Shown here: positions 17,132-25,239 of the stretch, in pieces
How the letters are laid out: every line of letters starts with the position of its first letter
Numbering within the stretch: position 1 is the stretch's first letter
Assembly: GCF_002240565.1 (NCBI RefSeq)
Contig: NZ_MZMO01000001.1
Span: 2,418,001-2,482,000, forward strand
Reading direction: 5' to 3'
DNA: 64,000 nucleotides
From: Clavibacter michiganensis subsp. insidiosus
GTDB taxonomy: Bacteria > Actinomycetota > Actinomycetes > Actinomycetales > Microbacteriaceae
Made by a program: the position numbers and the translations under genes
Notes under the pieces: model-generated
Database searches by the model: none
The model's input: only the letters and a program-made list of their open reading frames with translations
What the model was told of the DNA's origin: nothing

Positions 17132-17260
17132 CCCTCGAAGGGGAGTACTCCCATCCGGCGGTCGTGTCGTCAATACGGTCGGACCACTCCGACCCGTACG
17201 ACCGGTTCCGTGAGCAGCAGCTCGCGGGGTGGAGGAGACCTTCAGTACCCCACCGGACCC
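17132..17260 (+). promoter_or_regulatory. yybP-ykoY type manganese riboswitch in the terC leader
   Basis: The family's conserved pieces occur in the right order. GAAGGGGAGTACTCCCATC comes first (17138-17156), then GTCGTCAATACG (17166-17177), a variable arm, then GGAGGAGACCTTCAGTACCCC (about 17231-17251) and ACCGGACCC. This family binds Mn2+ and commonly controls TerC-type and Mn-export genes. AGTACTC at 17144-17150 is exactly complementary to GAGTACT at 17271-17277, next to the GGAG ribosome site. That offers a simple way to hide or expose it. Confidence 0.75.
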
Positions 17261-17288
17261 ATCGAGGTCCGAGTACTGGAGAACCCTC

Positions 17289-18380
17289 ATGGATGTCCCC
17301 TTCTGGCTCTGGGCCGCGACCATCGCGGCCGTCCTGGGCCTGCTCGTCTTCGACTTCTTCGCGCACGTGCGGAAGGCGCACGAGCCGACGCTGAAGGAGT
17401 CCGCCACCTGGTCGGTCGTCTACATCGTCATCGCGCTCGTCTTCGGCGTGGGCGTCGGCGTCTTCTCGAACTGGACCTTCGGCGGCGAGTACTTCGCCGG
17501 CTACGTGACGGAGAAGGCGCTGAGCGTCGACAACCTCTTCGTCTTCCTCATCATCATGTCGAGCTTCGCCGTGCCGCGGGCCTTCCAGCAGAAGGTGCTC
17601 CTCGTGGGCATCGCGATAGCCCTCGTGATGCGCGGCATCTTCATCGCGATGGGCTCCGCGATCATCGACAACTTCTCCTGGGTCTTCTACCTCTTCGGCG
17701 CCCTGCTCCTCGTGATGGCCTACAAGCAGATGAAGGAGACGCACGACGAGGACGAGTCCGACTCGAAGCTCATCCGCGTGCTCCGCCGCTTCATCCCCAC
17801 CTCGGACCACTACGACGGCGACAAGCTGACGACCCGCGTCGACGGCAAGAAGCTCTTCACCCCGATGTTCCTGGTGATGCTCGCCATCGGCCTCACCGAC
17901 GTGCTGTTCGCGCTCGACTCCATCCCCGCGATCTTCGGCCTGACGCAGGAGGCGTACATCGTCTTCACCGCCAACGCCTTCGCGCTGCTCGGCCTGCGCC
18001 AGCTGTACTTCCTGATCTCGGGTCTCCTCGAGCGCCTCGTCTACCTCTCGCAGGGCCTCGCGGTGATCCTCGGCTTCATCGCCGTGAAGCTCGTGCTGCA
18101 CGCGATGCACGTCAACGAGGTGCCCTTCATCAACGGCGGCGAGCCGATGCTCTGGGCCCCCGAGATCCCGATCTGGTTCTCGCTGTCGTTCATCCTCCTC
18201 ACCATCACGGTGGCGACCGTCGCGAGCCTCGCGAAGACGAAGCGCGACGGCAGCGCGGTCGAGGGAACCGACCAGGCGGCCTCCGTCGAGGGCGAGAACG
18301 CCCCGGCCGACGCGGACGACGACGCGGCCCGCGGCTCCGGCCGCAGCGTGGACGCCGACGCGGACGCCCCGCGCCGCTAG
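17289..18380 (+). CDS. TerC family integral membrane protein
   Basis: 363 residues with about nine membrane helices. ALSVDNLFVF (about residue 75) and DVLFALDSIPAIFG (about 205) are the two family signatures carrying acidic residues within the membrane. The C-terminal 45 residues are hydrophilic and acidic. TerC/Alx proteins are linked to manganese export and metallation of secreted proteins, and to tellurite resistance in some hosts. The Mn-type riboswitch in the leader supports the manganese role here. The start is ATG 17289 with GGAG nine bases upstream. Confidence 0.92.
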   Translation: MDVPFWLWAATIAAVLGLLVFDFFAHVRKAHEPTLKESATWSVVYIVIALVFGVGVGVFSNWTFGGEYFAGYVTEKALSVDNLFVFLIIMSSFAVPRAFQQKVLLVGIAIALVMRGIFIAMGSAIIDNFSWVFYLFGALLLVMAYKQMKETHDEDESDSKLIRVLRRFIPTSDHYDGDKLTTRVDGKKLFTPMFLVMLAIGLTDVLFALDSIPAIFGLTQEAYIVFTANAFALLGLRQLYFLISGLLERLVYLSQGLAVILGFIAVKLVLHAMHVNEVPFINGGEPMLWAPEIPIWFSLSFILLTITVATVASLAKTKRDGSAVEGTDQAASVEGENAPADADDDAARGSGRSVDADADAPRR

Positions 18381-18398
18381 CGCTCTCCCGCACGACCA

Positions 18399-18433
18399 CG
18401 ACGCCCGCTCCCGGATCCGGGGGCGGGCGTCGT
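18399..18433 (+). terminator. Terminator after terC
   Basis: A GC-rich stem (CGACGCCCGC and its complement) encloses a GGATCC-containing loop, starting about 18 bases past the stop. Confidence 0.7.
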
Positions 18434-18497
18434 CGTGCGTGCCGCCGTCGCACACTTTCGTGGAGACCCGCGGAGGCTCCCGGCGTACGGTCGGACC

Positions 18498-19508
18498 ATG
18501 GAATTCAGATACCTCGGCAACTCCGGCTTCAAGATCTCCGAGATCACCTACGGCAACTGGCTCACCCACGGATCGCAGGTCGAGAACGACACCGCGACCG
18601 CGTGCGTGAAGGCCGCGCTCGAGGCGGGGATCACCACGTTCGACACCGCGGACGTCTACGCCAACACCAAGGCGGAGACCGTGCTCGGCGAGGCGCTCAA
18701 GGGCGAGCGGCGCGCCTCGATCGAGATCTTCACCAAGGTCTTCGGCCCCACCGGACCCAAGGGCCACAACGACGTGGGGCTCTCGCGGAAGCACATCATG
18801 GACTCGGTCGACGCGTCGCTCACGCGCCTCCAGACCGACTACATCGACCTGTACCAGGCGCACCGGTTCGACTACGAGACGCCCCTCGAGGAGACGATGC
18901 AGGCGTTCGCCGACGTCGTCCGCCAGGGCAAGGCCCTTTACATCGGCGTGAGCGAGTGGACGAGCGAGCAGCTGCGCGCCGGCCACGCGCTGGCCGACCA
19001 GCTCGGCTTCCAGCTCATCTCGAACCAGCCGCAGTACTCGGCCCTCTGGCGCGTCATCGAGGAGGAGGTCGTGCCCACCTCGAAGGAGCTCGGCATCTCG
19101 CAGATCGTGTGGTCCCCCATCGCGCAGGGTGTGCTGACGGGCAAGTACAAGCCCGGCCAGGAGCTGCCGTCCGGATCCCGCGCGACCGACGACAAGGGCG
19201 GCGCGGACATGATCAAGCGCTACATGAACGACGACACGCTCTCCCGCGTGCAGGACCTCCAGCCCGTCGCCGACGAGCTCGGCCTGTCCCTCGCGCAGCT
19301 CGCCGTCGCGTGGGTGCTGCAGAACGAGAACGTGGCGTCCGCGATCATCGGCGCGTCCCGTCCCGAGCAGGTGCACGAGAACGTCAGGGCGTCCGGCGTG
19401 AAGATCCCCGCGGAGCTCCTTACCCGCATCGACGACGCCCTCGGCGACATCGTCGAGAAGGACCCGCGCACGACCGAGGCCAGCTCGCCGAAGACCCGCG
19501 AGGCCTGA
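18498..19508 (+). CDS. Aldo/keto reductase, Kv-beta/YghZ-like (first of a pair)
   Basis: 336 residues. The AKR barrel carries FDTADVYANTKAETVLGEAL (catalytic Asp and Tyr), FTKVFGP (catalytic Lys), an LYQAHRFD segment (catalytic His), and IGASRPEQVHENV for NADP(H) near the C-terminus. WSPIAQGVLTGKY is typical of the KCNAB/YghZ branch, which reduces aldehydes such as methylglyoxal. It is a close paralogue of the gene at 29691. Its first 25 bases differ at three positions from the element's core site. It ends at a strong terminator. Confidence 0.93.
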   Translation: MEFRYLGNSGFKISEITYGNWLTHGSQVENDTATACVKAALEAGITTFDTADVYANTKAETVLGEALKGERRASIEIFTKVFGPTGPKGHNDVGLSRKHIMDSVDASLTRLQTDYIDLYQAHRFDYETPLEETMQAFADVVRQGKALYIGVSEWTSEQLRAGHALADQLGFQLISNQPQYSALWRVIEEEVVPTSKELGISQIVWSPIAQGVLTGKYKPGQELPSGSRATDDKGGADMIKRYMNDDTLSRVQDLQPVADELGLSLAQLAVAWVLQNENVASAIIGASRPEQVHENVRASGVKIPAELLTRIDDALGDIVEKDPRTTEASSPKTREA

Positions 19509-19531
19509 CCAGCGCTCCCCCCTGCACGACC

Positions 19532-19568
19532 GTGCGGCCCCGCCCGAGACCATCGGGCGGGGCCGCAC
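19532..19568 (+). terminator. Terminator after the first aldo/keto reductase
   Basis: A 15-bp GC stem GTGCGGCCCCGCCCG / CGGGCGGGGCCGCAC with a 7-nt loop. Confidence 0.85.
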
Positions 19569-19641
19569 GTGCATCTCCCGGTCACCCGGCGGACAGACCC
19601 CGCCCCGGGCTCCCCCAGCGCCCGCGGCGTACGCTCGGAGG

Positions 19642-19666
19642 ATGGAATTCCGCTACCTAGGCAACT
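19642..19666 (+). repeat. attL core, 25-bp direct repeat
   Basis: Starts at the old ATG of the reductase gene and is identical to 29691-29715; the flanking bases differ on both sides. CCTAGG sits at its centre-right. The old ribosome site (CTCGGAGG) remains just upstream. Confidence 0.93.
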
Positions 19667-19746
19667 GTGCCAGTGGCACGGTCGACCACAGTGATTCGTC
19701 GACTGACCAGCTTGTTTCTAGAAACGAGTGTACCTCCTCCAAGTAG
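19642..19746 (+). pseudogene. Chimeric 34-codon remnant: old reductase start fused to element sequence
   Basis: The old ribosome site and ATG now read eight reductase codons (MEFRYLGN) and then 26 codons of element DNA (CASGTVDHSDSS and on) to a TAG stop. It is the stranded 5' end of the gene whose body now sits at 29691. A functional product is unlikely. Confidence 0.7.
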
Positions 19747-19839
19747 TCGCTGGCCTCTTCGTGTGGCACGCCCGTGGCACGCGACGATGGATCGTCTGCG
19801 ACCTGGAGCCAAGGTCGCCTCGGTTGTGCCGCGTGCCAC
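19673..19839. repeat. Left-arm integrase-type sites
   Basis: GTGGCACG occurs at 19673-19680 and as a pair with 11-bp spacing at 19763-19770 and 19774-19781. An inverted copy lies at 19832-19839. A palindrome GTTTCTAGAAAC lies at 19714-19725. The same pair and a GTTT-N4-AAAC palindrome recur in the right arm, which is what arm-type integrase and accessory-factor sites look like. GTGCCA-G-TGGCAC at 19667-19679 directly abuts the core. No other gene is seen between 19747 and 19942. Confidence 0.6.
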
Positions 19840-19942
19840 CGGGGACGGGCTCTCGAAGCATGCACTTTTGGCGGCGTGGCGCTCGCCGCGGTGAGTTGGG
19901 TGGACCCCGAGGCGCGTCGGTGGAGCGACGTAACCTCAGGCC

Positions 19943-20792
19943 ATGACCGAGCCCGCCTTACCTCCTGCCCCCCTCCGCGACACCGCGGTCCCGCTGTCGC
20001 TTTTGCCAGACCACGACGGGCAAGCGCTCGAAGGAGCACGTACTTCGAAAGTCCTACAAGGATCGGATCTGGACGCACCCCAGCAGCTTCTACACGTACT
20101 CCGAGAACGGCGAGATGAAGACCAGCCGAAAGGTCAACAAGACCGCGTTCGAAATGGAGGTGAACGAGGTGTGCGAGGAGTGCAATAACGGGTGGCTGGA
20201 GCGCTTGGAGCAGGAAGTCGACCCACTGGTCATCGACCTGTCCCGCGGTCGCACGCCGAACGTCGACGATGACGCTTGGGACCGGCTCGCGTTCTGGATG
20301 GTCCTACGGGCGCTCCTGAGGACCTTAGAAGACAAGGAGCACGTGAAGGCACCCAGGATCCTCTTCCAGCACGTCTACAGGACCCGACAGATCCCCACCG
20401 GCTTCATCGTCCAGTGGGCTCGCGCAGACGGCTACTTCCTGAGTGCAGGCAGGAGCAGCATGATGCTCCGCGGGACACCCAAGCCCAACTACAACCACTT
20501 TGACGGCCTTGTCACGTTCGGGATTCAGAAGCTGTTCTTCCAGGTCTTCATGTGCGGAGGGAGCCTCGTATCCCAGGCCGCAACCATCAAAAGCTTTCGC
20601 CACGTCGAAGAGACCTTCCCAGACACGTTCAATGTCATCCACCCCTACCGGGAGGACACGCTGGCGAAGGGCGCCGTGCCCTCGTACGGGGCTGCCCTGG
20701 TGGCCAGTAACGCTCCTGCACGGGACTCCACCCACTTCAGCCCCCTCGGTATCAAAGGGGTGCGAGGTGCGTTCGGAGAGCGTCTGCGGTGA
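19943..20792 (+). pseudogene. HNH-endonuclease-like gene with an apparent +1 frameshift near its start
   Basis: The main frame, read from about 19990 to 20792, gives CRFCQTTTGKRSKEHVLRKS, then NEVCEECNNGWLERLEQEV. That is the pattern of HNH proteins with two zinc-binding CxxC pairs, where the EHV segment holds the first catalytic His. This frame has no ATG before 20115, and its upstream stop lies at 19944. The only good start, ATG 19943, is in another frame and would join the main frame after a one-base shift, perhaps in the run of six C at about 19969-19974. The candidates are a real frameshift mutation, a base-calling error, or use of a CTG start. The C-terminal 150 residues are not recognised. 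Confidence 0.6.
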
Positions 20793-20824
20793 CCCTCACG
20801 AGACCAGCTACCCCCTACGTCTCC

Positions 20825-21247
20825 TCAGGGAATGATCGTCCCACCGAGGTTGACGACCTCTCCGGCATCACTGACAGTCAGGCGCTCGACCACGAGTGTT
20901 CCGGCGTCCACCTCGGGGAAGGGAGTACCTGTACGCGGATCCGGCTTGCCGACCTGTGACGGCCCCCAGCTCAGGTTCCCGACAAGTCCGACACGGTCTC
21001 GCACCTCGTAGACATGGCCCACGAGCGTGACCGACAAGCGGGATCCGAACTTGATCTTCTTCACGCGCTCCATGACGGTCGCCCGGCGGAGGCTCGACAC
21101 GCTGGGAGTCCCCGCCTCCATGAGGTCGAGGGCACGGGCGGGCGTTGTTCCGTAGATGCACTCGCCGTTCTCGTGGACCATGCCGACGGACAGACGGCCC
21201 TTCCGCCACGATCCAGGACTCTTGCTGCCCATGGTGGCGGATCCCAT
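20825..21247 (-). CDS. Unknown element-borne protein
   Basis: 140 residues from ATG 21247; an ATG at 21232 is an alternative. It is a beta-strand-rich soluble protein with MVHENGECIYG, SRLSVTLVGHVYEVRDRVGLVGNL and LVVERLTVSDAGEVVNLGG. No membrane segment or catalytic motif is seen. It faces the HNH-like gene (convergent, 32 bases apart). I do not recognise the family. Confidence 0.55.
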   Translation of the reverse strand: MGSATMGSKSPGSWRKGRLSVGMVHENGECIYGTTPARALDLMEAGTPSVSSLRRATVMERVKKIKFGSRLSVTLVGHVYEVRDRVGLVGNLSWGPSQVGKPDPRTGTPFPEVDAGTLVVERLTVSDAGEVVNLGGTIIP

Positions 21248-21357
21248 GGCGCGACTGCTACGGCATCACTCCTGCGAGCGGAAACGCTGTGCGTTCTCGG
21301 AGACCAGGACCATGCGGACGGCCGCCGGGTGCCACAAGCTCCCGCGGCAGGGATGCA

Positions 21358-21392
21358 GAAGCCCCGGCGACCACCATGGGTACCGGGGCTTC
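21358..21392 (-). terminator. Terminator after the lipoprotein gene
   Basis: A 10-bp perfect stem GAAGCCCCGG / CCGGGGCTTC with a 15-nt loop lies 15 bases beyond the lipoprotein stop on the minus strand. Confidence 0.7.
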
Positions 21393-21406
21393 AGCGTCAA
21401 GTCGAC

Positions 21407-21964
21407 CTAGTTGGTCCAGATTCGCGACGAGTACTCAAAGCCAGGGGTGATCTCCATGACCATGTCGTTCGGGTCGAGCACGCCATAGGCGACCGTCCAC
21501 TTCGCCTCGCGCCCCGGCAGCAGCGAAGTTGTCGGCGAGTTCCCCAGGCCCTGCTGGCTGTCGTAGACCTCCTCAGACTCTGCATTGGCGCTCTGCAGCG
21601 TGTCGTAGAACGACGTCGGGTCATAGTTGCCCTCGGAGCCATTGACCACCGTGATCTCGAAGAGTACGAAGTTCGGCTCGCTGCCCTTGTTCGCGTACTC
21701 ACTGGGAGTAAACGGCTGCGGTGCGCTGACCGTCACGGAGACACCGTCCGTGTAGGCGAAGGTCTCACCGAAGACCGAGTTCAGCGTTGTGGTCGACTCG
21801 GGGTCGATCTCCGAGCCGGCATCGGCCTCGGCTTCGGCCTGCTCCTCATCGGCAGGCCGATTGATGCCGGTGTCCGGCTCGGCGTCAGGGGCACCCCCGG
21901 TGCACGCGGAGAGCGACAGGGCAATCGCAGCGGACAGAGCAAGAATGGGCAGGCGAAGCTTCAC
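21407..21964 (-). CDS. Secreted lipoprotein, unknown (DUF4352-like)
   Basis: 185 residues. The signal peptide ends in the lipobox LSACTGG (Cys near residue 21), followed by an acidic linker (DEEQAEAEADAGSEIDPES). The beta-domain has VSVTVSAPQPF, FVLFEITVVNGSEG and REAKWTVAYGV, the layout of DUF4352/telomeric-repeat-binding-like immunoglobulin folds found on many actinobacterial mobile elements. It is probably anchored on the outer face of the membrane. Surface or exclusion functions are possible but unsupported. Confidence 0.75.
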   Translation of the reverse strand: MKLRLPILALSAAIALSLSACTGGAPDAEPDTGINRPADEEQAEAEADAGSEIDPESTTTLNSVFGETFAYTDGVSVTVSAPQPFTPSEYANKGSEPNFVLFEITVVNGSEGNYDPTSFYDTLQSANAESEEVYDSQQGLGNSPTTSLLPGREAKWTVAYGVLDPNDMVMEITPGFEYSSRIWTN

Positions 21965-22179
21965 GGGTTCTCATTTCGGGTACTGGGTAATCTTCCGGAA
22001 GCCTATGAGTTGGCATGGAGTACCCGAAGGGCTACGACGCCCCCAGTTCGGGTGCGTGCTTCTACTTACCGCGGCCCTCCCGTCGAAGTCCTGCCCTGCG
22101 GTAGCAGCTCAGGGCACCCGTTCCCTCGCACCCCTCGGGGGATCACCCGCCGCTGAGGGGCACGGGAGATGAGGACCCT

Positions 22180-22890
22180 CTACTGGTCACCCACATCGGC
22201 AGCTCGCAGTTCGTAGCCGAGTACCTTTCCCGTCTCTCCGAAGCCGTCGTTCATGCCAACACGCGACAGCATCTGCCAGGCCCCGTCAAGGCTGGAGGCA
22301 ATGCGCTCCCGCAAAATCGTGTCGAACTGATCCGAGGCGACCTGATCAAACAGGTCTGCCATCGCCTCGTCACGGGCGCGCGAGACCTCCGGGTCAGCCA
22401 ATGCGGCCTGTTCCACGGCATTGAACATCTCGTCAGGGGACAGATCCTCCTGCGGACGCCCGCCGAGAGCGTCCAGGTTGTAGAACCTGCCAGACCGGCC
22501 GTATCGGTCGAGGACCTCTAGGAGGGGACGCAATACTGGGTCCACATCCACACCAGCGTCCAGACCTCGGATGTACTCGCTCTTGTCCTCGGTGCGACGG
22601 TGCACCTCGTCCATGACGCGATCCCACATCTCAGCGATTCCGTGCCCGTAGCCCATCATCTCGGCCTTGGAGGGCCAGCGCTGGTGTTCATCCAGGGAGA
22701 TGGTGCCGAGGATCAGCTTCAGGTACTTCTCCACCCCGATGGACAACGTGGTGAAGATCGGATCCTTGGTCGTGTCGAAGAAGGCTCCTTCGCGAAGGAT
22801 TCGCAGCCCGCTGGCAAGCAGGTTCCGAGTAGAAGTGATCTCTCCGACGAAGACAAGCCCCTGCGTGCTGTCGAGGTTTTCAATGGGCAT
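22180..22890 (-). CDS. Unknown helical protein, HEPN-like features
   Basis: 236 residues, all helical in appearance. LSIGVEKYLKLILGTISLDEHQRWP (49-73) and GYGHGIAEMWDRV (80-92) resemble the paired-helix core of HEPN-type proteins with the GH motif. Arg91 to His97 (RVMDEVH) fits the Rx4-6H ribonuclease pattern, although that motif normally lies in a later helix. It is divergent from the two-gene operon at 22991 across a 100-bp gap. HEPN identity is a suggestion only. Confidence 0.55.
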   Translation of the reverse strand: MPIENLDSTQGLVFVGEITSTRNLLASGLRILREGAFFDTTKDPIFTTLSIGVEKYLKLILGTISLDEHQRWPSKAEMMGYGHGIAEMWDRVMDEVHRRTEDKSEYIRGLDAGVDVDPVLRPLLEVLDRYGRSGRFYNLDALGGRPQEDLSPDEMFNAVEQAALADPEVSRARDEAMADLFDQVASDQFDTILRERIASSLDGAWQMLSRVGMNDGFGETGKVLGYELRAADVGDQ

Positions 22891-22990
22891 GGCGCTGCTC
22901 CTGTTGCTCTAGGCCGGCCGACGACCTCGTTGTCGACAGCGGGTGTGCTTGACGGTACCGGTGCGACCGCGATGGCTCTACCGTGAGGCC

Positions 22991-23764
22991 ATGAGCGATG
23001 CAGTCGAGCCGTTGCAGATGAGCCCTGCGGCACAGGACAAGGCCATCGGGGTAGGCGTGGACGTCATCGAATTGGCGCTCTCGATGTTCCCGGTCATCGG
23101 CGGCCCGGCCAGCGGCGGCATGGCAATGATCCGGGGCCGTCGCGCGCAGGATCGCGTGGAACGGATTTTGGGAGAGCTACGCAAGGAAGTTGAGCTGGCT
23201 GCCCACTTGAGGGTTCAGGAGTCCTCACGCCTCGATGAGGTCGCGTCCATCGTCGACAGCAACGGTGAGCGGTTTATCCCCCTGGTGGAACGGGTGCTGT
23301 CCGAGTCGCTGGAGACCTCGGACAGAGGCAAGCTCCGCCGAATGAGGCGTGGCCTTGGATCCCTGGTTGGCCAGGCCATCACGGACGAGCGAGACCTGTT
23401 CCTGCGTCTGGTGTGCCGCTACGACGTGCTCGAAGTCTTCATCCTCCAGACCCTCGCCCAGCACTCCTACGGCACCCCCCGACTGTTGCCGAACGCGCCT
23501 CAGCTGGTCTGGGACTCGATCCAAGCTGAGTTCCGAGGTGAGTTTTACCAGTCACAGATCCCGTCGATGACCAACACCTTGGAAGCCGATGGCCTGCTTG
23601 TCCGGGACCAGGAATCCCACATGAGGCGCAGCCCTCACGAGCCCGGCCGGTACTACGTCAATGACAATCCAACCTTGGGTCTCACCGTCACGGACCGCGG
23701 TCTGCGTTTTTTGGAGTACCTGGCGAAGGGCGATGCACGGCACCCACAGGCGGCCGACCAGTGA
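22991..23764 (+). CDS. Unknown element protein with hydrophobic N-terminus and winged-helix-like C-terminus
   Basis: 257 residues from ATG 22991, preferred over an upstream in-frame start with poor context. Residues about 19-47 are hydrophobic and glycine-rich (VIELALSMFPVIGGPASGG). A charged helical part (about 50-150) follows. The end (MTNTLEADGLLV through YYVNDNPTLGLTVTDRGLRFLEYL) looks like a winged helix. Its stop overlaps the GTG start of the next gene by four bases, so the two products probably act together. No family is recognised. Element cargo such as a membrane-linked defence module is conceivable. Confidence 0.6.
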   Translation: MSDAVEPLQMSPAAQDKAIGVGVDVIELALSMFPVIGGPASGGMAMIRGRRAQDRVERILGELRKEVELAAHLRVQESSRLDEVASIVDSNGERFIPLVERVLSESLETSDRGKLRRMRRGLGSLVGQAITDERDLFLRLVCRYDVLEVFILQTLAQHSYGTPRLLPNAPQLVWDSIQAEFRGEFYQSQIPSMTNTLEADGLLVRDQESHMRRSPHEPGRYYVNDNPTLGLTVTDRGLRFLEYLAKGDARHPQAADQ

Positions 23765-24621
23765 ATCTGATCGAGTTCGTTCTGCCGGTCGATGTTCAGC
23801 GGGACGGTGCCGACTGGTGGATGTTGGGCGCGACCCTGGGGGCTGCCATGGCGACGGCGGTGTCCGCCTACGTCGTGGCCTACCAGGCTGTCCAAACCCG
23901 CAAGGCGACGAAGGCGTCTGTCCGAGCCGCGGAAGCTGCCGAGCGTAACGCGGAGGCAGCTGTCGCGGCGGCCAAGGTGTCAGAACGCATGCTCGCGCAG
24001 ACTGAACAGGCGAGGCGCGAAGCTGCCCTACCGAAGATCACGGTGCACTGCCCGGACTTCTCACAAGCATCCGTCTTCAGACTGAAGCCGCGCAGCGAAA
24101 CGGGATGGGAGCTTCTGCCCAAAGACTTCCGCCTGATCCACGGCGGAGCTCGCGCAGACCTCGACATGTTCGACGAGGTTGCGGTCCGGGTGCCCTTGAC
24201 CTTCATCAATGATGGGGACGAGAGCGCCGTCCTGACGGTGCAGGGACTTCCATTCATCCTGGAGATGGCGGAGTCGTACCCCCAAAGCACCTGGGTAGTG
24301 CCAGCGCATGACAGCCTCATGGGCTTCGTCATGGTGGCGCAGATGGTGAACCAGTGGGCGAACGACGACCCCTACAGAAGCGAATACGATCCTGCAGGAT
24401 CAGCGCTGCTGACTGCGGAAGTGGGCGCACATCGCTCTGCATCGCAGACGTGGCAGCTGATCGCAACTGGGATGCCGTTCCGACGCGATCCTGACGATGA
24501 TGACGTTCTTGTTGCCGCCGTGACTGGTACGCAGGTGCGCTCTGCTGTGAAGTACCTTGGGTCCGATCTGAGCGAGCCCGTCGAGGAGCACGCTCCTGAC
24601 GCTTCAAGTGGTGACGCGTGA
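23761..24621 (+). CDS. Membrane-anchored protein with coiled coil, unknown function
   Basis: 286 residues from GTG 23761. A single membrane helix lies at about 18-40 (WWMLGATLGAAMATAVSAYVVAY). An Ala/Glu/Arg-rich coiled coil runs from about 42 to 90. A soluble domain follows with VRVPLTFINDGDESAVLTVQGLPF, a pattern common in phage- and island-borne membrane proteins of unknown role. Translation is coupled to the upstream gene by GTGA. It ends one base before the convergent resolvase. Confidence 0.6.
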   Translation: MNLIEFVLPVDVQRDGADWWMLGATLGAAMATAVSAYVVAYQAVQTRKATKASVRAAEAAERNAEAAVAAAKVSERMLAQTEQARREAALPKITVHCPDFSQASVFRLKPRSETGWELLPKDFRLIHGGARADLDMFDEVAVRVPLTFINDGDESAVLTVQGLPFILEMAESYPQSTWVVPAHDSLMGFVMVAQMVNQWANDDPYRSEYDPAGSALLTAEVGAHRSASQTWQLIATGMPFRRDPDDDDVLVAAVTGTQVRSAVKYLGSDLSEPVEEHAPDASSGDA

Positions 24622-24622
24622 C

Positions 24623-25183
24623 CTACTGGGCAGCTTCCAGCGCCCGGTAGATGGTCGGCCTCGACACATTGAAGGACGATGCGAGGTCCGTGGCACCTTC
24701 GCCTTCGTCGTAGCGGAGGCGGATTGCCTTGACTTGCTTGTCGGTGAGCTTGGGCTTCCGACCACCTACCCGGCCGCGCTCACGAGCCGCCGCGAGGCCA
24801 TCCAGTGTGCGGCCCTGCATCATCGCGTGCTCGAACTCTGCGAACGCGGCAATCATGGTGAAGAAGAGTCGGCCTTCGGCGGTTGTGGTGTCGATTTGCT
24901 GTTCCGTGGCGACGAGCGCGATGCCATTGGCACTCAGCCACTCCGCGATGGCCAAGAGGTCCTTGGTGGAGCGCCCCAACCGGTCGAGTCGCGTGATGAC
25001 AAGTGTGTCACCTTCGCGTAGGACATCGCGGGCGCGGTCCCATTCCGGCCGGGAGGCCTTGGTGCCTGTGAAGGTGTCCACGAAGATCCGCGAGCATCCC
25101 GCCACCTTCAGTGCGTCCTGCTGCGACTCAGGGTTCTGATCGGTCGTGCTGACGCGGGAGTAGCCAATGCGGTGCGAGGTCAT
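24623..25183 (-). CDS. Serine recombinase of the resolvase/invertase family
   Basis: 186 residues. IGYSRVSTTDQNPESQQDAL contains the nucleophile Ser near residue 10. TRLDRLGRSTKDLL and EQQIDTTTAEGRLFF (residues about 65-110) complete the catalytic domain. FEHAMMQGRTLDGLAAAR forms the long dimer helix, and LTDKQVKAIRLRYDEGEGATDLASSFNVSRPTIYRAL is the DNA-binding helix-turn-helix. The length matches Tn3 resolvases and DNA invertases. It could resolve dimers of the circular element or invert a segment. Inverted repeats lie just upstream. Confidence 0.93.
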   Translation of the reverse strand: MTSHRIGYSRVSTTDQNPESQQDALKVAGCSRIFVDTFTGTKASRPEWDRARDVLREGDTLVITRLDRLGRSTKDLLAIAEWLSANGIALVATEQQIDTTTAEGRLFFTMIAAFAEFEHAMMQGRTLDGLAAARERGRVGGRKPKLTDKQVKAIRLRYDEGEGATDLASSFNVSRPTIYRALEAAQ

Positions 25184-25239
25184 GGTTACAACCGTAACGC
25201 AAACGGTCTCAGCGTTACAAGGGATTCGGACACGAGTTC

